A DNA stretch of 64,000 bases from Polyangium sp. 6x1 (lineage in GTDB: Bacteria > Myxococcota_A > Polyangia > Polyangiales > Polyangiaceae): NCBI RefSeq assembly GCF_029946515.1, contig NZ_JARZHH010000032.1, positions 1-64,000 on the forward strand. Reading direction: 5' to 3'. Positions 1 to 9,729 of the stretch are shown piece by piece; position 1 is the stretch's first letter; each line of letters starts with the position of its first letter. The translations under genes and the position numbers were made by a program. The notes below the pieces were generated by a model, which did no database searches, had not been told where the DNA came from, and saw nothing but the letters and a program-made list of their open reading frames with translations.

Positions 1-265
1 GAGGGGCGCGCGTCGGCGTCGCGCGGGCGTGTCGGGCGCGAGGCGAGGGGCGCGCGTCGGCGTCGCGCGGGCGTGTCGGGCGCGAGGCGAGGGCGGCGCG
101 CAACCGTGACGCGAGGGGGTCGGCGCGCGGCGAGGGGCGCGCGTCCTCGTGACGCGAGGGGGTGTCGGAAGGCGCGGAGGGGGAGGGGAGAGGGTGACGC
201 GCGGGGGTCCGAAGGTTTGGAGACGCGCGCGTCACCGTGACGCGTCGGGGTCGGGACGTCCCGAC
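1..265. repeat. 44-bp tandem repeat and degenerate G+C-rich repeats
   Basis: Positions 1-44 and 45-88 are identical 44-bp units. They are followed by looser variants of a GTGACGCGAGGGGGT-like unit near 107, 150, 191 and 235. A perfect 16-bp palindrome (GTCGGGACGTCCCGAC, 250-265) lies just past the stop codon of the P-type ATPase and could act as its 3' hairpin, but there is no T run. The array is cut by the window edge, so its full length is unknown. No gene is seen here. Confidence 0.75.
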
Positions 266-273
266 ACCCTCGG

Positions 274-3105
274 TCAGGCCGTACGCTTGCGGATCGCCCG
301 ATCGATCGCCTTGGCGACCTCCACGGCCGGCACCACGAGGGCCGACAGCACGAGCAGGATCATCCACTCGTTCGGGGACATCGCGTAGGTCCGGAAGACC
401 GGGCGCAGGCTCGGCACGAGGATCGCGACGAGGTGGATCGCCGCGCTCGCCGCGCACGCGAGGAAGAGCGGGAGGCTCACGAGCGGCTTCGACGAGAACG
501 CCGAGAGGATCGGGCTCCGGCAGCTCCACGCGTGGAAGAGCGGCGAGAGCGCGAGCAGCGAGAAGGCGAGGGCCCGCGTCTGCAAAAGCCCCGTCTCGTC
601 CTGCGGCGACAGCACGTAGAGCGCGACCGCGGCGGCGCCCATGATCCCGCCGACGTAGAGGATCCCGAGGTAGTCGCGGCGGTTCAGGAGGCCCTCGGAC
701 GTGTCGCGCGGCGGCTCGCGCATGAGGTGCGGATCCGGCGGATCGATGCCCAGGGCGAGGGCCGGCAGGCCGTTCGTCACGAGGTTGATCCACAGGATCA
801 TGAGCGGCGTCAGCGGCGGCCACTTGCCGAAGAACGACACCACGAACACGGCCACGAGCAGGCCCATGTTCGACGACAGCAAGAAGAAGATGAACTTCTG
901 GATGTTGCGGTAGATCGCGCGTCCCTCGCGCACCGCCTCGACGATCGTGGCGAAGTTGTCGTCCGCGAGCACGAGGTCGGCTGCTTGCCGCGCGACGTCC
1001 GTGCCGCCGAGGCCCATCGCCACGCCGATGTGCGACTCGCGCAGCGCCGGCGCGTCGTTCACGCCGTCGCCCGTCATCGCCACGACGTGCCCCTTCGCCT
1101 TGAACGCACGCACGATGCGGAGCTTCTGCTCGGCCGTGGTCCGCGCGAAGACGCGCAGGTGCTCCACGCGCTTCGTGAGCTCCTCGTCCGTCATCTTCGC
1201 GAGCTCCGAGCCCGTGATCGCCTCGTCGCCCTCGTCCCAGAGGCCGATCTCCTTGGCGATCGCCGTCGCCGTGAGCTTGTGATCGCCGGTGATCATCACC
1301 GCGCGGATCCCGGCCGCCTTGCACGTCGCGACGGCCTCCTTCACGCCCGCGCGCGGCGGATCCATCATGCCCACGAGGCCGAGGAACGTGAGCTCACGCT
1401 CGACGTCGCCGTCCTCCACGCCGTCCTTGCGCACGCGACGGCAGAGCGCGAGCACGCGCAGCGCCTGCCCGCTCATCTCCTCGGCGACGTGCGTGATCGT
1501 GCGCCGATCCTCCTCGGTCAGGCCACGCACGCCGTCGTCGGTCGCGTACTTCACGCAGAGCGGGAGCAGGACGTCGACGCTGCCCTTCACGTGCGCGATC
1601 TCGCGGCCGTGCTGGTCGCGCGTGATCACCGTCATGCGCTTGCGGTCGCTGTCGAAGGGCAGCTCGTGGACGAACTGGTGCGAAGGAGCGACGGACTCGC
1701 GGGCGAGGTTGCCCTTGGCCGCGAGCGCGAGCAGCGCGCCTTCCGTCGGATCGCCGACGATGCGCCACTTCTTCGTCTCCTTGTCCTGCTCGAGGTGCGC
1801 GTTGTTGCAGAGCGCAGCCGTCGAGAGCGTGTACGTGAGCGGCGCGGGCAGCTTGTCCGTTTCGAGGTCGATCTCGCCCTCGGGCCGGAACGCGCCGTGC
1901 GGATCGTAGCCTTCGCCCGTGACCTGGTAGCGCTTGCCGCCGGTGTAGACGACCCGCACGGTCATCTCGTTCTGCGTGAGCGTGCCGGTCTTGTCCGAGG
2001 CGATGACCGTCGCCGCGCCGAGCGTCTCGACCGCCGGCAGCTTGCGCACGATGGCCCCGCGCCGCGCCATGCGCTGCATGCCGAGCGCGAGCGTGATCGT
2101 GGTGATCGCGGGCAAGCCCTCGGGGATCGCGGCGACCGCGAGGCTCACGGCCTCCAGCAAGAGCTCGTGCCACGGCCGGCCGCCGCGCAAAAAGCCCCAG
2201 CCGAGCAGGACCGCCGAGAGCACGAGGCAGGCGCGCAGGATCGTCGAGCCGAACGACTCGAGGCGCTCTTCGAGCGGCGTCTTCGTCTCGCCGACCGACC
2301 GGATCATCTCGCCGATCTTGCCGAGCTCGGTGCCGCTGCCCGTCGTGGTGATGACGGCGCGCGCCTTGCCGCGCACGACCGTCGTCCCCGTGAAGACCAT
2401 GTTCACGCGATCGCCGAGCGGCGCGTCCACCGTGACCGGCGCGAGCGCGTCCTTCATCGCGGCGGTGCTCTCGCCCGTCAGCGCCGCCTCCTCGGTCGCG
2501 AGGTCGATCGTCTGCACGAGCCGCGCGTCGGCCGCGATCGCGTCGCCCGCTTCGAGCTCGAGGAGGTCGCCGGGGACCACGTCCTCGGCCGCGATGACCT
2601 TCACCTTGCCGCCGCGGCGCACGCGCGCGGAGGGCGCGCTGAGCTTCTGCAGCGCGTCGAGCGCGGCCTCGGCGCGACGCTCCTGGTAGTAGCCGAGGAA
2701 CGCGTTGAGGATGACGATCAGGAGGATCGCGATCGCGTCGCCGAAGCGATGCAGGATCCCGCCCTCGTGATCCGTGAAGCCGACGACGACCGCGATCGCG
2801 GCCGCCGCGAGCAGCGTCAGGACGAGCGGGTTCGCGAACTGCTCGAACAGCCTCCGGAGCGCGCTCTTCTGCGGCGGATCCGGCAGCCTGTTCTTGCCGT
2901 ACTTCGCGAGCCGCGCCTCGGCCTCGGCCTCGTCGAGCCCGCCGCTCGAGCTCGCGCCGAGTCGACCCAGGAGGGCGTCGATGTCCTCTGCGTAAACGGG
3001 CCCGTCCTTCCCCGCGGTGGCTGGCGGCTGCGCCTTGCTTGCAGGCGCGCGCTGCTCCGCGGGAGGGCGGACGGATCCCGTGCCCGTCGTCCCAGCTTCA
3101 CTCAT
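274..3105 (-). CDS. P-type cation ATPase, calcium-pump (P2A-like) family
   Basis: A 943-residue ion pump of the inner membrane, expected to export a cation (Ca2+-like) using ATP. The parts are in order: N-terminal cation-ATPase region (about 40-110), actuator motif TGES (210-213), M4 motif PEGLP (328-332), phosphorylation site DKTGT with Asp371, nucleotide-binding domain with KGS (508-510), hinge GDGVND (679-684), and the C-terminal M5-M10 helices. In M6 the family motif NLVTDG reads NLVTNG (Asn778), so a Ca2+ ligand Asp is Asn; the ion is therefore uncertain. The residue before residue 35 is a long Pro/Ala-rich extension. It lies 16 bp downstream of pspA and is probably the last gene of a ybjN-like/pspA/ATPase operon. 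Confidence 0.93.
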   Translation of the reverse strand: MSEAGTTGTGSVRPPAEQRAPASKAQPPATAGKDGPVYAEDIDALLGRLGASSSGGLDEAEAEARLAKYGKNRLPDPPQKSALRRLFEQFANPLVLTLLAAAAIAVVVGFTDHEGGILHRFGDAIAILLIVILNAFLGYYQERRAEAALDALQKLSAPSARVRRGGKVKVIAAEDVVPGDLLELEAGDAIAADARLVQTIDLATEEAALTGESTAAMKDALAPVTVDAPLGDRVNMVFTGTTVVRGKARAVITTTGSGTELGKIGEMIRSVGETKTPLEERLESFGSTILRACLVLSAVLLGWGFLRGGRPWHELLLEAVSLAVAAIPEGLPAITTITLALGMQRMARRGAIVRKLPAVETLGAATVIASDKTGTLTQNEMTVRVVYTGGKRYQVTGEGYDPHGAFRPEGEIDLETDKLPAPLTYTLSTAALCNNAHLEQDKETKKWRIVGDPTEGALLALAAKGNLARESVAPSHQFVHELPFDSDRKRMTVITRDQHGREIAHVKGSVDVLLPLCVKYATDDGVRGLTEEDRRTITHVAEEMSGQALRVLALCRRVRKDGVEDGDVERELTFLGLVGMMDPPRAGVKEAVATCKAAGIRAVMITGDHKLTATAIAKEIGLWDEGDEAITGSELAKMTDEELTKRVEHLRVFARTTAEQKLRIVRAFKAKGHVVAMTGDGVNDAPALRESHIGVAMGLGGTDVARQAADLVLADDNFATIVEAVREGRAIYRNIQKFIFFLLSSNMGLLVAVFVVSFFGKWPPLTPLMILWINLVTNGLPALALGIDPPDPHLMREPPRDTSEGLLNRRDYLGILYVGGIMGAAAVALYVLSPQDETGLLQTRALAFSLLALSPLFHAWSCRSPILSAFSSKPLVSLPLFLACAASAAIHLVAILVPSLRPVFRTYAMSPNEWMILLVLSALVVPAVEVAKAIDRAIRKRTA

Positions 3106-3121
3106 GGCAGGTACTACTCGA

Positions 3122-3949
<828 letters not shown>

Positions 3950-3993
3950 CTCGATTGGCCTCTCGTCCGAACTGGTCTCGCGAGCTAGGTGAG

Positions 3994-4383
3994 CTAGGTG
4001 GTGGCGAGATCGTGCAGCGTCGGCACGTGACGCGCCAACGCGAGATCGAGGTCGCTCAGCGTGGCCTCGAGCTCGTTGAGGTCGAGGTTGTCGAGGGGCA
4101 ACGCGGCCGAGAGCACGACGGTGTGATCGTCGATGCCGTAGGCGGCGTGCATCAGGTCCGTCGCGTTGTACTCGAGCAACCGGCGGAACAACTTGTTCTG
4201 GTGCTCGGGGTCCTTCGGCAGCGGGCCGATCGAAACACGTACGGCGAGGATCGGCGGCGCCACGCGGATCGCGATCGGCGGCTTGTCTTCGCCGGCGGAG
4301 ACGAGGTACGTCCCGCCGTCGTTCTCGAAGGGGCGGCTCAGTTGCAGGAGGAAGCTCTCTACGTCCTCGGCGGTTCGCGGCAT
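3994..4383 (-). CDS. YbjN/CesT-like small protein in the pspA operon
   Basis: A 129-residue soluble protein starting MPRTAEDVES. The pattern (hydrophobic helix SFLLQLSRPF, beta strands, then a helix with ELEATLSDLDLALARHV) fits the YbjN / type III chaperone-like fold (CesT-like), which often serves as a protein-binding adaptor. Assignment is from overall pattern, not from catalytic residues, of which none are recognisable. It is the first gene of a likely three-gene minus-strand operon with pspA and the P-type ATPase, so a role in envelope-stress handling is inferred. It is transcribed divergently from the kinase at 4539. Longer starts exist, but the upstream residues are Arg-rich and low complexity. 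Confidence 0.7.
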   Translation of the reverse strand: MPRTAEDVESFLLQLSRPFENDGGTYLVSAGEDKPPIAIRVAPPILAVRVSIGPLPKDPEHQNKLFRRLLEYNATDLMHAAYGIDDHTVVLSAALPLDNLDLNELEATLSDLDLALARHVPTLHDLATT

Positions 4384-4538
4384 GGCCGGCCGGAGCGTAC
4401 AGGCAGTGCGAGGCAGGGTCGAGTGGATCCGAACACTTTTCCGGCGCCCGCGCGCGCATCGTTCCCCGTGCCACACACGCCGCGTTTCTCCCTTCCACTG
4501 CCCACGCCTTCGCTGGTACGGTCGTTGATACCTGGTCC

Positions 4539-5636
4539 GTGGCGATCCACCCTGGCGACATCCTCGCGGGCTACCGAGTGACCCGCCTCCTCGGCCGCGG
4601 CGGTATGGGGGAGGTGTGGGCTGCTCGGAGCGATACGACCGGGCGTGAGGTGGCCATCAAGGTGCTGCTCGCCCGCGCCGCCGTGAAGCCCGATCTCGTG
4701 CAGCGCTTCCAGCGCGAAGCCAAGATCGCCTCGGCCATCCAGAGCCCCTACGTCTGCAGCCTGCTCGACGTGGGCCAGACGCCCGACGGCGCACATTTGT
4801 TGGTGTTCGAAAGGCTCGACGGCGAGAGCCTGGCCGATCGGCTGAAGCGCGAGCAATACCTGCCCTTCGCCGAGGTCTTCCCGATGATCGAGGACGTGCT
4901 CTGCGGCCTCTGCGCGGCCCACGCGGCAGACGTGATCCATCGGGATCTGAAGCCCGGAAACATCTTCCTCGAGCGCACCGCGTACCCCGATCGGCCCGAG
5001 CGCGCGAAGATCCTGGACTTCGGCATCTCGAAGCTGAAGCGCGGCGATGGCGAGCAAAACGAGCCGACGCTGACGGCCTTCGACGCAACGCTGGGCTCGT
5101 TCGCCTACATGGCGCCCGAGCAGGTGCGCGGCGCCGCGCGCGCCGACGAACGAGCGGACATCTACGCCGTCGGCGCCGTCGCATTCCGCGCCCTCTCGGG
5201 GCGGCTGCCCTTCGAAGGGACGACCGCAGCGCTGCTCGTGGCGATGAAGCTCGAACGGCAAGCCCCGAGCCTGGCCGAAGCGACAGGCGACCGCTGGCCC
5301 GCAGGGATCGAGCGCTTCCTCGAACGCGCGCTCGAGCGCAAACGCGAGAACCGGTTCCCCACGGCGCGCGAGGCGCTCGACGCATGGCGCACGCTGGCGC
5401 CAGGACCACGCGCGATCCAGCCGCCCCCGCCGGCGCGGGCACCCTTGCCCTCGTCGCTCCCCGTGGGTCCGCCCGATCCGCCGACGATCTCGGACGAGGC
5501 AGACGCAGCAGCAAGCCAGGACGATCAACCCACGTGGGTGGATCATCCGCCCACGGAGACGGTAGATACGCCGCTGATCGGGCTTTCGCCCGACGTTTCC
5601 TTGGAGCCGGGGCGAGGACGCAGGACCGGCAGGTGA
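4539..5636 (+). CDS. Serine/threonine protein kinase (Hanks type)
   Basis: A 365-residue cytosolic Ser/Thr kinase. It has a glycine loop GRGGMGEV (19-26), ATP-binding Lys41, catalytic HRDLKPGN (134-141), DFG (160-162) and an APE-like MAPEQ activation-segment end. The kinase domain spans about 10-280. The remaining tail is Pro/Asp-rich and probably disordered, without a membrane segment or sensor domain, so it is likely a soluble kinase. The start is GTG at 4539; no good ribosome-binding site is visible. It sits 16 bp upstream of the FHA/sigma-54 activator, and the pair suggests a phospho-relay in which the kinase phosphorylates a partner read by the FHA domain; this is inferred. Confidence 0.93.
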   Translation: MAIHPGDILAGYRVTRLLGRGGMGEVWAARSDTTGREVAIKVLLARAAVKPDLVQRFQREAKIASAIQSPYVCSLLDVGQTPDGAHLLVFERLDGESLADRLKREQYLPFAEVFPMIEDVLCGLCAAHAADVIHRDLKPGNIFLERTAYPDRPERAKILDFGISKLKRGDGEQNEPTLTAFDATLGSFAYMAPEQVRGAARADERADIYAVGAVAFRALSGRLPFEGTTAALLVAMKLERQAPSLAEATGDRWPAGIERFLERALERKRENRFPTAREALDAWRTLAPGPRAIQPPPPARAPLPSSLPVGPPDPPTISDEADAAASQDDQPTWVDHPPTETVDTPLIGLSPDVSLEPGRGRRTGR

Positions 5637-5652
5637 CGAATCGGGTGACGCC

Positions 5653-7032
5653 GTGAACGACGCGACCGTCCTTTCACGAAACAAGGTCGAAGTCCGCGGA
5701 GGCCGCATCAAGGCCGGCAAAGCGGGCTGGGTGGAAGTGGGCACCGAGCCGGTGATCGTGGGCCGCAACGCCCAGTGCAGCATCGTGCTCGACGACGCGA
5801 AGATCAGCGCCGTCCACGCCGAGCTCGTGGCCACCGAGCAAGGCGTGCGCGTGCGAGATCTCGGCAGCCGCAACGGCACGTTCGCAGGCGGCGTGCGCGT
5901 CGGCGAGGTCTTCCTGCTCGCGGCCTGCAAGCTGCGCCTCGGCGAGACCGAGCTCTCCTTCGAGCCAGCGCGGCCCGAGCGGATCACGGTGCCCTCGATC
6001 CCGGCCTTCGGCCCGCTCGTCGCGCAGAGCGCAGGCATGCGCGGCATCTTCGAAAAGCTCTCCAAGGTCGCGCCAACAGACCTCACCGTGCTCATCACGG
6101 GCGAGACGGGCACAGGCAAGGAGGTCGTGGCACAGGCGATCCACCAGGCGAGCCCGCGCGCAAAAAAGCCGTTCGTCGTGGTCGACTGCGGCTCAATCCC
6201 GTCGAGCCTGGCCGAAGCAACACTCTTCGGTCACGAGCGCGGCGCCTTCACGGGCGCCGTCGACAAGCGCCTCTCGCCCTTCGTGGAAGCCGAAGGCGGG
6301 ACGATCTTCCTCGACGAGCTCGGCGAGCTGCCGATCGAGGTGCAACCCAAGCTGCTCCGCGCGCTGGCCGAGCGGCGCATCAAGAGCGTCGGCGGCTCCT
6401 CGTACCGCGAGGTCGACGTGCGCGTGCTCGCCGCAACGAGGCGAGATCTCGTGCGAGCCGTGAACACCGGCGCCTTCCGCAGCGACCTCTACTTCCGCGT
6501 GGCCCAAGTGCGCGTGGAGCTCCCCGCGCTGCGCCAGCGGCTCGAAGACATCCCCGTGCTCGTGCGTCGCATGCTGCGAGATCTCGGCGGCGACGAAGCC
6601 TCGTTCGACCGCGTCTCGAACTCGACACTCGAACGCCTGATGCGTCACGACTGGCCCGGCAACGTGCGCGAGCTGAAAAACGCAGTCGCCGTGGCCTACG
6701 CACTCGGAGGCGAAGGCGAGGAGCTCGACGTCGCAGCGCACCTCGGAGCCCTCACGGAGATCCACGAGCCCCACGTCGCAGGCCCGCCGCCCTCGAGCAA
6801 CGCAGGCGGCCCCGTGTCGAGCGCAAGCGCATCCTTCAAGGGCAAAGCATTCCAGGAAGCCAAGCACGACGTGCTCGCGCGCTTCGAGCGCGAATACTTC
6901 GCAGCCCTCTTCGACGAGGCAAAAGGCAACATCTCGGAGATCGCACGCCGCGCCGGCATGGAGCGCGCCCACGTCCGCACATACCTCAAGCGGCACGGCA
7001 TCCACGGCAAGACCGACGGCGGCGAAAGCTGA
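5653..7032 (+). CDS. FHA-domain sigma-54-dependent transcription activator
   Basis: A 459-residue enhancer-binding protein. An N-terminal FHA domain (about 35-105, with VGRNAQCSI and SRNGT) reads phosphothreonine. A central AAA+ sigma-54 domain follows, with Walker A GETGTGKE (150-157), the sigma-54 contact loop GAFTGA (197-202) and Walker B FLDE. A C-terminal Fis-type helix-turn-helix (GNISEIARRAGMERAHVRTYL) binds DNA. It would activate RNA polymerase-sigma54 promoters in response to Ser/Thr phosphorylation, a layout common in myxobacteria. It starts at GTG 5653, close behind the kinase at 4539, its probable partner. Confidence 0.95.
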   Translation: MNDATVLSRNKVEVRGGRIKAGKAGWVEVGTEPVIVGRNAQCSIVLDDAKISAVHAELVATEQGVRVRDLGSRNGTFAGGVRVGEVFLLAACKLRLGETELSFEPARPERITVPSIPAFGPLVAQSAGMRGIFEKLSKVAPTDLTVLITGETGTGKEVVAQAIHQASPRAKKPFVVVDCGSIPSSLAEATLFGHERGAFTGAVDKRLSPFVEAEGGTIFLDELGELPIEVQPKLLRALAERRIKSVGGSSYREVDVRVLAATRRDLVRAVNTGAFRSDLYFRVAQVRVELPALRQRLEDIPVLVRRMLRDLGGDEASFDRVSNSTLERLMRHDWPGNVRELKNAVAVAYALGGEGEELDVAAHLGALTEIHEPHVAGPPPSSNAGGPVSSASASFKGKAFQEAKHDVLARFEREYFAALFDEAKGNISEIARRAGMERAHVRTYLKRHGIHGKTDGGES

Positions 7033-7055
7033 GCGTCGCTGCGACGGCAGCGTAG

Positions 7056-7168
7056 CGCCGGGGTTTCACCCCGGGCCCGACCAGGGGTTGTCCACCCCTG
7101 GACCCGGACCAGGGCCAGCCCTGGACCTCAGGTGCATCGACCGCGATGCGGTCGATGCAACAGCACAT
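7056..7168 (+). repeat. Hairpin-rich dispersed element, single arm
   Basis: Four adjacent inverted repeats: CCGGGG/CCCCGG, CCAGGGG/CCCCTGG, CCAGGGC/GCCCTGG and an 11-bp arm pair GCATCGACCGC/GCGGTCGATGC. The order and several word strings (CCCCTGGACCCGGACCAG, GGGCCAGCCCTGGAC) recur in the elements at 15.05-15.47 kb and 55.49-55.79 kb. Here only one arm is present, between the FHA/sigma-54 gene and the tRNA-Sec 3' end, where it could also serve as a termination structure. Confidence 0.75.
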
Positions 7169-7196
7169 CGGCGTGAAAACGCCGCGGCGAAGACGA

Positions 7197-7291
7197 CGGA
7201 AGCGCACAGGAATCGAACCTGCCCAGGACAGCGGAACTGCCCCGCACCGATTTTGAAGACCGGGGGTGGCACCAGCCGACCGCGCGCTTCC
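7197..7291 (-). tRNA. selC: tRNA-Sec (UCA anticodon)
   Basis: A 95-nt selenocysteine tRNA. It has an 8-bp acceptor stem (GGAAGCGC with GCGCTTCC), discriminator G73, an anticodon arm CCGGT-CTTCAAA-ATCGG with anticodon TCA (7254-7256), a long variable arm, and a T arm AGGTTCGATTCCT matching E. coli selC closely. The long 8-bp acceptor, the extra-long variable arm and the UGA-reading anticodon identify it with no close alternative. CCA is not encoded. Together with selB 3 kb away it shows that the organism inserts selenocysteine at UGA. No selA, selD or selenoprotein is recognised in the window. Confidence 0.95.
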
Positions 7292-7588
7292 ACCTGCCCT
7301 TCTAGCGGGTTTCGCCGAGCAGGGCTACTGCGTCACGAGGCGATCGAGCTGTCGTGAGGGAATGGTTCTTCGGCGAACTTCGGTTCCCGGCCACGAGTAC
7401 AACCACCCGGATCGCGATGTCAGCCCCGCGCCCCGCGCAGCCCCGGCACAGGATGCCCGCAGACCAGGCTTCACGGCTTGCCTGGTGCAAGCTGGACCTC
7501 GAGGCCGGGATTTTGCATCGTCGCCCGGCGCCGGTATCGCATGTAAGTTCGGATACTTGCGCGACGCCTTGCCTTCCTTGGAGACACC
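7292..7588. other. Intergenic region upstream of tRNA-Sec and of lipoprotein gene
   Basis: This 297-bp stretch lies between divergently read tRNA-Sec (minus) and the secreted protein at 7589 (plus), so it should hold both promoters. A short hairpin CCAGGC/GCCTGG is visible near 7470-7490. No convincing -35/-10 pair and no coding sequence could be supported. Confidence 0.4.
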
Positions 7589-8170
7589 ATGAACCTGTTT
7601 CGCACCGTTCGTCATTCCGCGAGCATCCTCGCCACAGCGGGCCTCTTTTCGCTGCTCATGGCCGACAGCGCAGAGGGACAATGTGCGCAGTCGTCCTTCG
7701 ACCGCACCTTCGACATCACCACGACCTGCGGCGGTGACCTCAGCGGCCGCATCCGCATCAATGGCTCCATGCAGCCGGGAATGACCCGTCGTGAAGCGAG
7801 CCTGCCGATCACCAAGGTCTCGGGCGACGTCGCCCCGGTCTCCGGGGGCGTGGTCGGTTCGTGCAGCGATGAGGACGAGCCGTTCGTGAGCACAGGGGTC
7901 ACCTTCCGGCTCCCGGTCGCCTCGACCGAGGACACGGGCGCTGGGGGAAGCGGCGGGGCCGCGGGCGGCGGCGGAACCGCGGGCAGCGGTGGGATCGCGG
8001 GCGGCGGCGGGACCGCGGGCGGCGGCGGCGGGGCGCCTGCCCTGGTGGCCACGTGCACGGTCGACTTGACGACGCAGCTCGGGAAGGACGTGAAGTGCGC
8101 CATCAACGTCGACCCGCCTGCAGAAGGCGGCCTCGGCACGTGCACGGCGCGCCTCACGGCCGTGAAATGA
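7589..8170 (+). CDS. Secreted protein with Gly-rich spacer
   Basis: A 193-residue exported protein of unknown function. An N-terminal signal peptide (hydrophobic 10-25, cleavage predicted near SAEGQ) precedes a region with several Cys residues. About residues 111-150 form a low-complexity Gly/Ala/Ser spacer of GGGGTAG-type repeats, followed by a C-terminal segment with three Cys (ATCTVDL, VKCAI, GTCTA), suggesting disulfides. GGAG lies 7 nt before the ATG. Its stop overlaps the next start (ATGA), so it is co-transcribed with the spermidine-synthase-like gene. No family is recognised. Confidence 0.75.
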   Translation: MNLFRTVRHSASILATAGLFSLLMADSAEGQCAQSSFDRTFDITTTCGGDLSGRIRINGSMQPGMTRREASLPITKVSGDVAPVSGGVVGSCSDEDEPFVSTGVTFRLPVASTEDTGAGGSGGAAGGGGTAGSGGIAGGGGTAGGGGGAPALVATCTVDLTTQLGKDVKCAINVDPPAEGGLGTCTARLTAVK

Positions 8171-9729
8171 CCGACATCGCGCGCCCGAGAGGGCTCGGTG
8201 CATGGCTGGGGCTGAGCTTCCTCGGCGGCGCGGCCGTGATGAACGGGGAGATCGCCGCGGGCAGGCTCCTCGCGCCGCACCTGGGGACGAGCACCACGAC
8301 GTGGGCGATGCTCATCGGCACGGTGCTCGGCAGCCTCGCGCTCGGGAACCTGCTCGGCGGTTGGCTCAGCGCGCGCGGCGCGGCTTCGCTGTGGATCGTG
8401 CGCCTGATGCTGGCGTCGTCGCTGCTCTTCGCGGCGCTGCCGCGCGTGGTGCCGTGGGTGCTCTCGTCGACCCTCGCGCGCTTCCGCGCGGGGGACGCCG
8501 CCTCGCTCGGGCTCCTCGCGGCCATCACGGCCCTCGCCATCGCGCTCCCCATCGGCTCGCTGGGCGCGCTGCCCCCGCTCGTGATGCACGCAGCCGGGAA
8601 TGGAGGCGACGGCGAGGCGACCGGCAAGCTCGGCCGCCTCGCCGGGCAGCTCTCGGCGCTGGGGACCCTCGGGAGCCTCGTGGGCACGTTCGGCGCGGGG
8701 CTCGTGCTGCTGCCTTGGCTGGGGACGCGCGCGACGTTCGACGTGGCCGCGGTGCTGCTCTCGGTGGGCGCCGCGGCGTTCGGCTTTCGCGCCCGCGCGC
8801 GCCGGGAGACCATCGCCGGGCTCTCGACCTCGGCGCTGACCGTGGCTCTTGCCTTCGCGCCGCTGCCCACGCCCACGGTCGCGCGTGGGCGGCTGCTCTG
8901 GGCAGGGGAGTCGCTCCACAACCACATCGCGGTGGTCGAGCGCAGCGGCGAGCGGCAGATCCGGGTGAACGACGGCTTCGCCGTGCAATCGTTCGCGCGC
9001 CTCGACGGCGAGCTACCCGCGCGCGACGTGTGGGCCTATTACGCGATGGCGCCGGGCTACGGGACGCGGCCGAGCCCCGAGCGCGTGCTGCTCCTCGGGC
9101 TCGGCGGCGGCACGTCGGCGGAGGTCTTCCGGCGGCTCTACCCGGCGGCGGCGGTGGTGGGCGTGGAGCTCGATGCGGCGGTGGTGGAGGCGGGCCGCAA
9201 GTGGCTCGGCTTCGAGCTGCCGGGGGCCGAGGTGATCATCGACGACGCGCGCCCCTTCCTCGAGGCCGAGGCAGAGCGCGCGCCGGGGACGAAGGACGTC
9301 ATCGTGCTCGATGCATTCCAGTTCCCGTACGTGCCGTTCCAGCTCGCGACAGTGGAGTTCTTCGCGGCGGCGCGGCGCTGCCTTTCGCCGGGCGGCGTGC
9401 TCATGGTGAATGCGGGCCGTCACGGTGAGGAGCGCGGCGTCGTGCACGCGCTCGCGCGCACGATGGCGCAGGTCTTCCCGCACGTGCAGGCGGCGGATCC
9501 GCCGAACCAATCGAACACGATCCTGGTGGCGACCGAGCACGCGCCCGCCGAGGGCGTCGGGATCGCGGGGCTCTCGGTCTCGGCGCAGACGGCCGCCGTG
9601 CTGCGTGATCTCGCCGCGCAGCACGCCTCGATGCGGCCCGCGACCTGGCCTGCGGACACGCCGGTGTTGACCGACGATCATGCGCCGGTCGAGTGGCTCA
9701 CGGACAGGATCGTCTGGCGTGCGCTCTGA
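8167..9729 (+). CDS. Membrane-fused spermidine synthase-like protein
   Basis: A 520-residue protein. The N-terminal half (about 1-225) has a run of hydrophobic helices with a transporter-like layout (GLSFLGGAAVMNGEI, LIGTVLGSLALGNLLGG). The C-terminal half is a spermidine-synthase-type Rossmann methyltransferase fold: LLLGLGGGTSAEV (nucleotide loop), VVGVELDAAVVEAG (acidic strand end), then DDAR and VIVLDAFQFPYVP. This matches the widespread fused TM/spermidine synthase family, whose substrate is generally unknown; the actual reaction is not predictable. It starts at ATG 8167, overlapping the previous stop by 4 nt, and its own end overlaps the next gene by 11 nt. Confidence 0.88.
   Translation: MTDIARPRGLGAWLGLSFLGGAAVMNGEIAAGRLLAPHLGTSTTTWAMLIGTVLGSLALGNLLGGWLSARGAASLWIVRLMLASSLLFAALPRVVPWVLSSTLARFRAGDAASLGLLAAITALAIALPIGSLGALPPLVMHAAGNGGDGEATGKLGRLAGQLSALGTLGSLVGTFGAGLVLLPWLGTRATFDVAAVLLSVGAAAFGFRARARRETIAGLSTSALTVALAFAPLPTPTVARGRLLWAGESLHNHIAVVERSGERQIRVNDGFAVQSFARLDGELPARDVWAYYAMAPGYGTRPSPERVLLLGLGGGTSAEVFRRLYPAAAVVGVELDAAVVEAGRKWLGFELPGAEVIIDDARPFLEAEAERAPGTKDVIVLDAFQFPYVPFQLATVEFFAAARRCLSPGGVLMVNAGRHGEERGVVHALARTMAQVFPHVQAADPPNQSNTILVATEHAPAEGVGIAGLSVSAQTAAVLRDLAAQHASMRPATWPADTPVLTDDHAPVEWLTDRIVWRAL

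Noticed and set aside
1-265. CRISPR array
   Set aside because: The repeats are directly tandem, without unique spacers.
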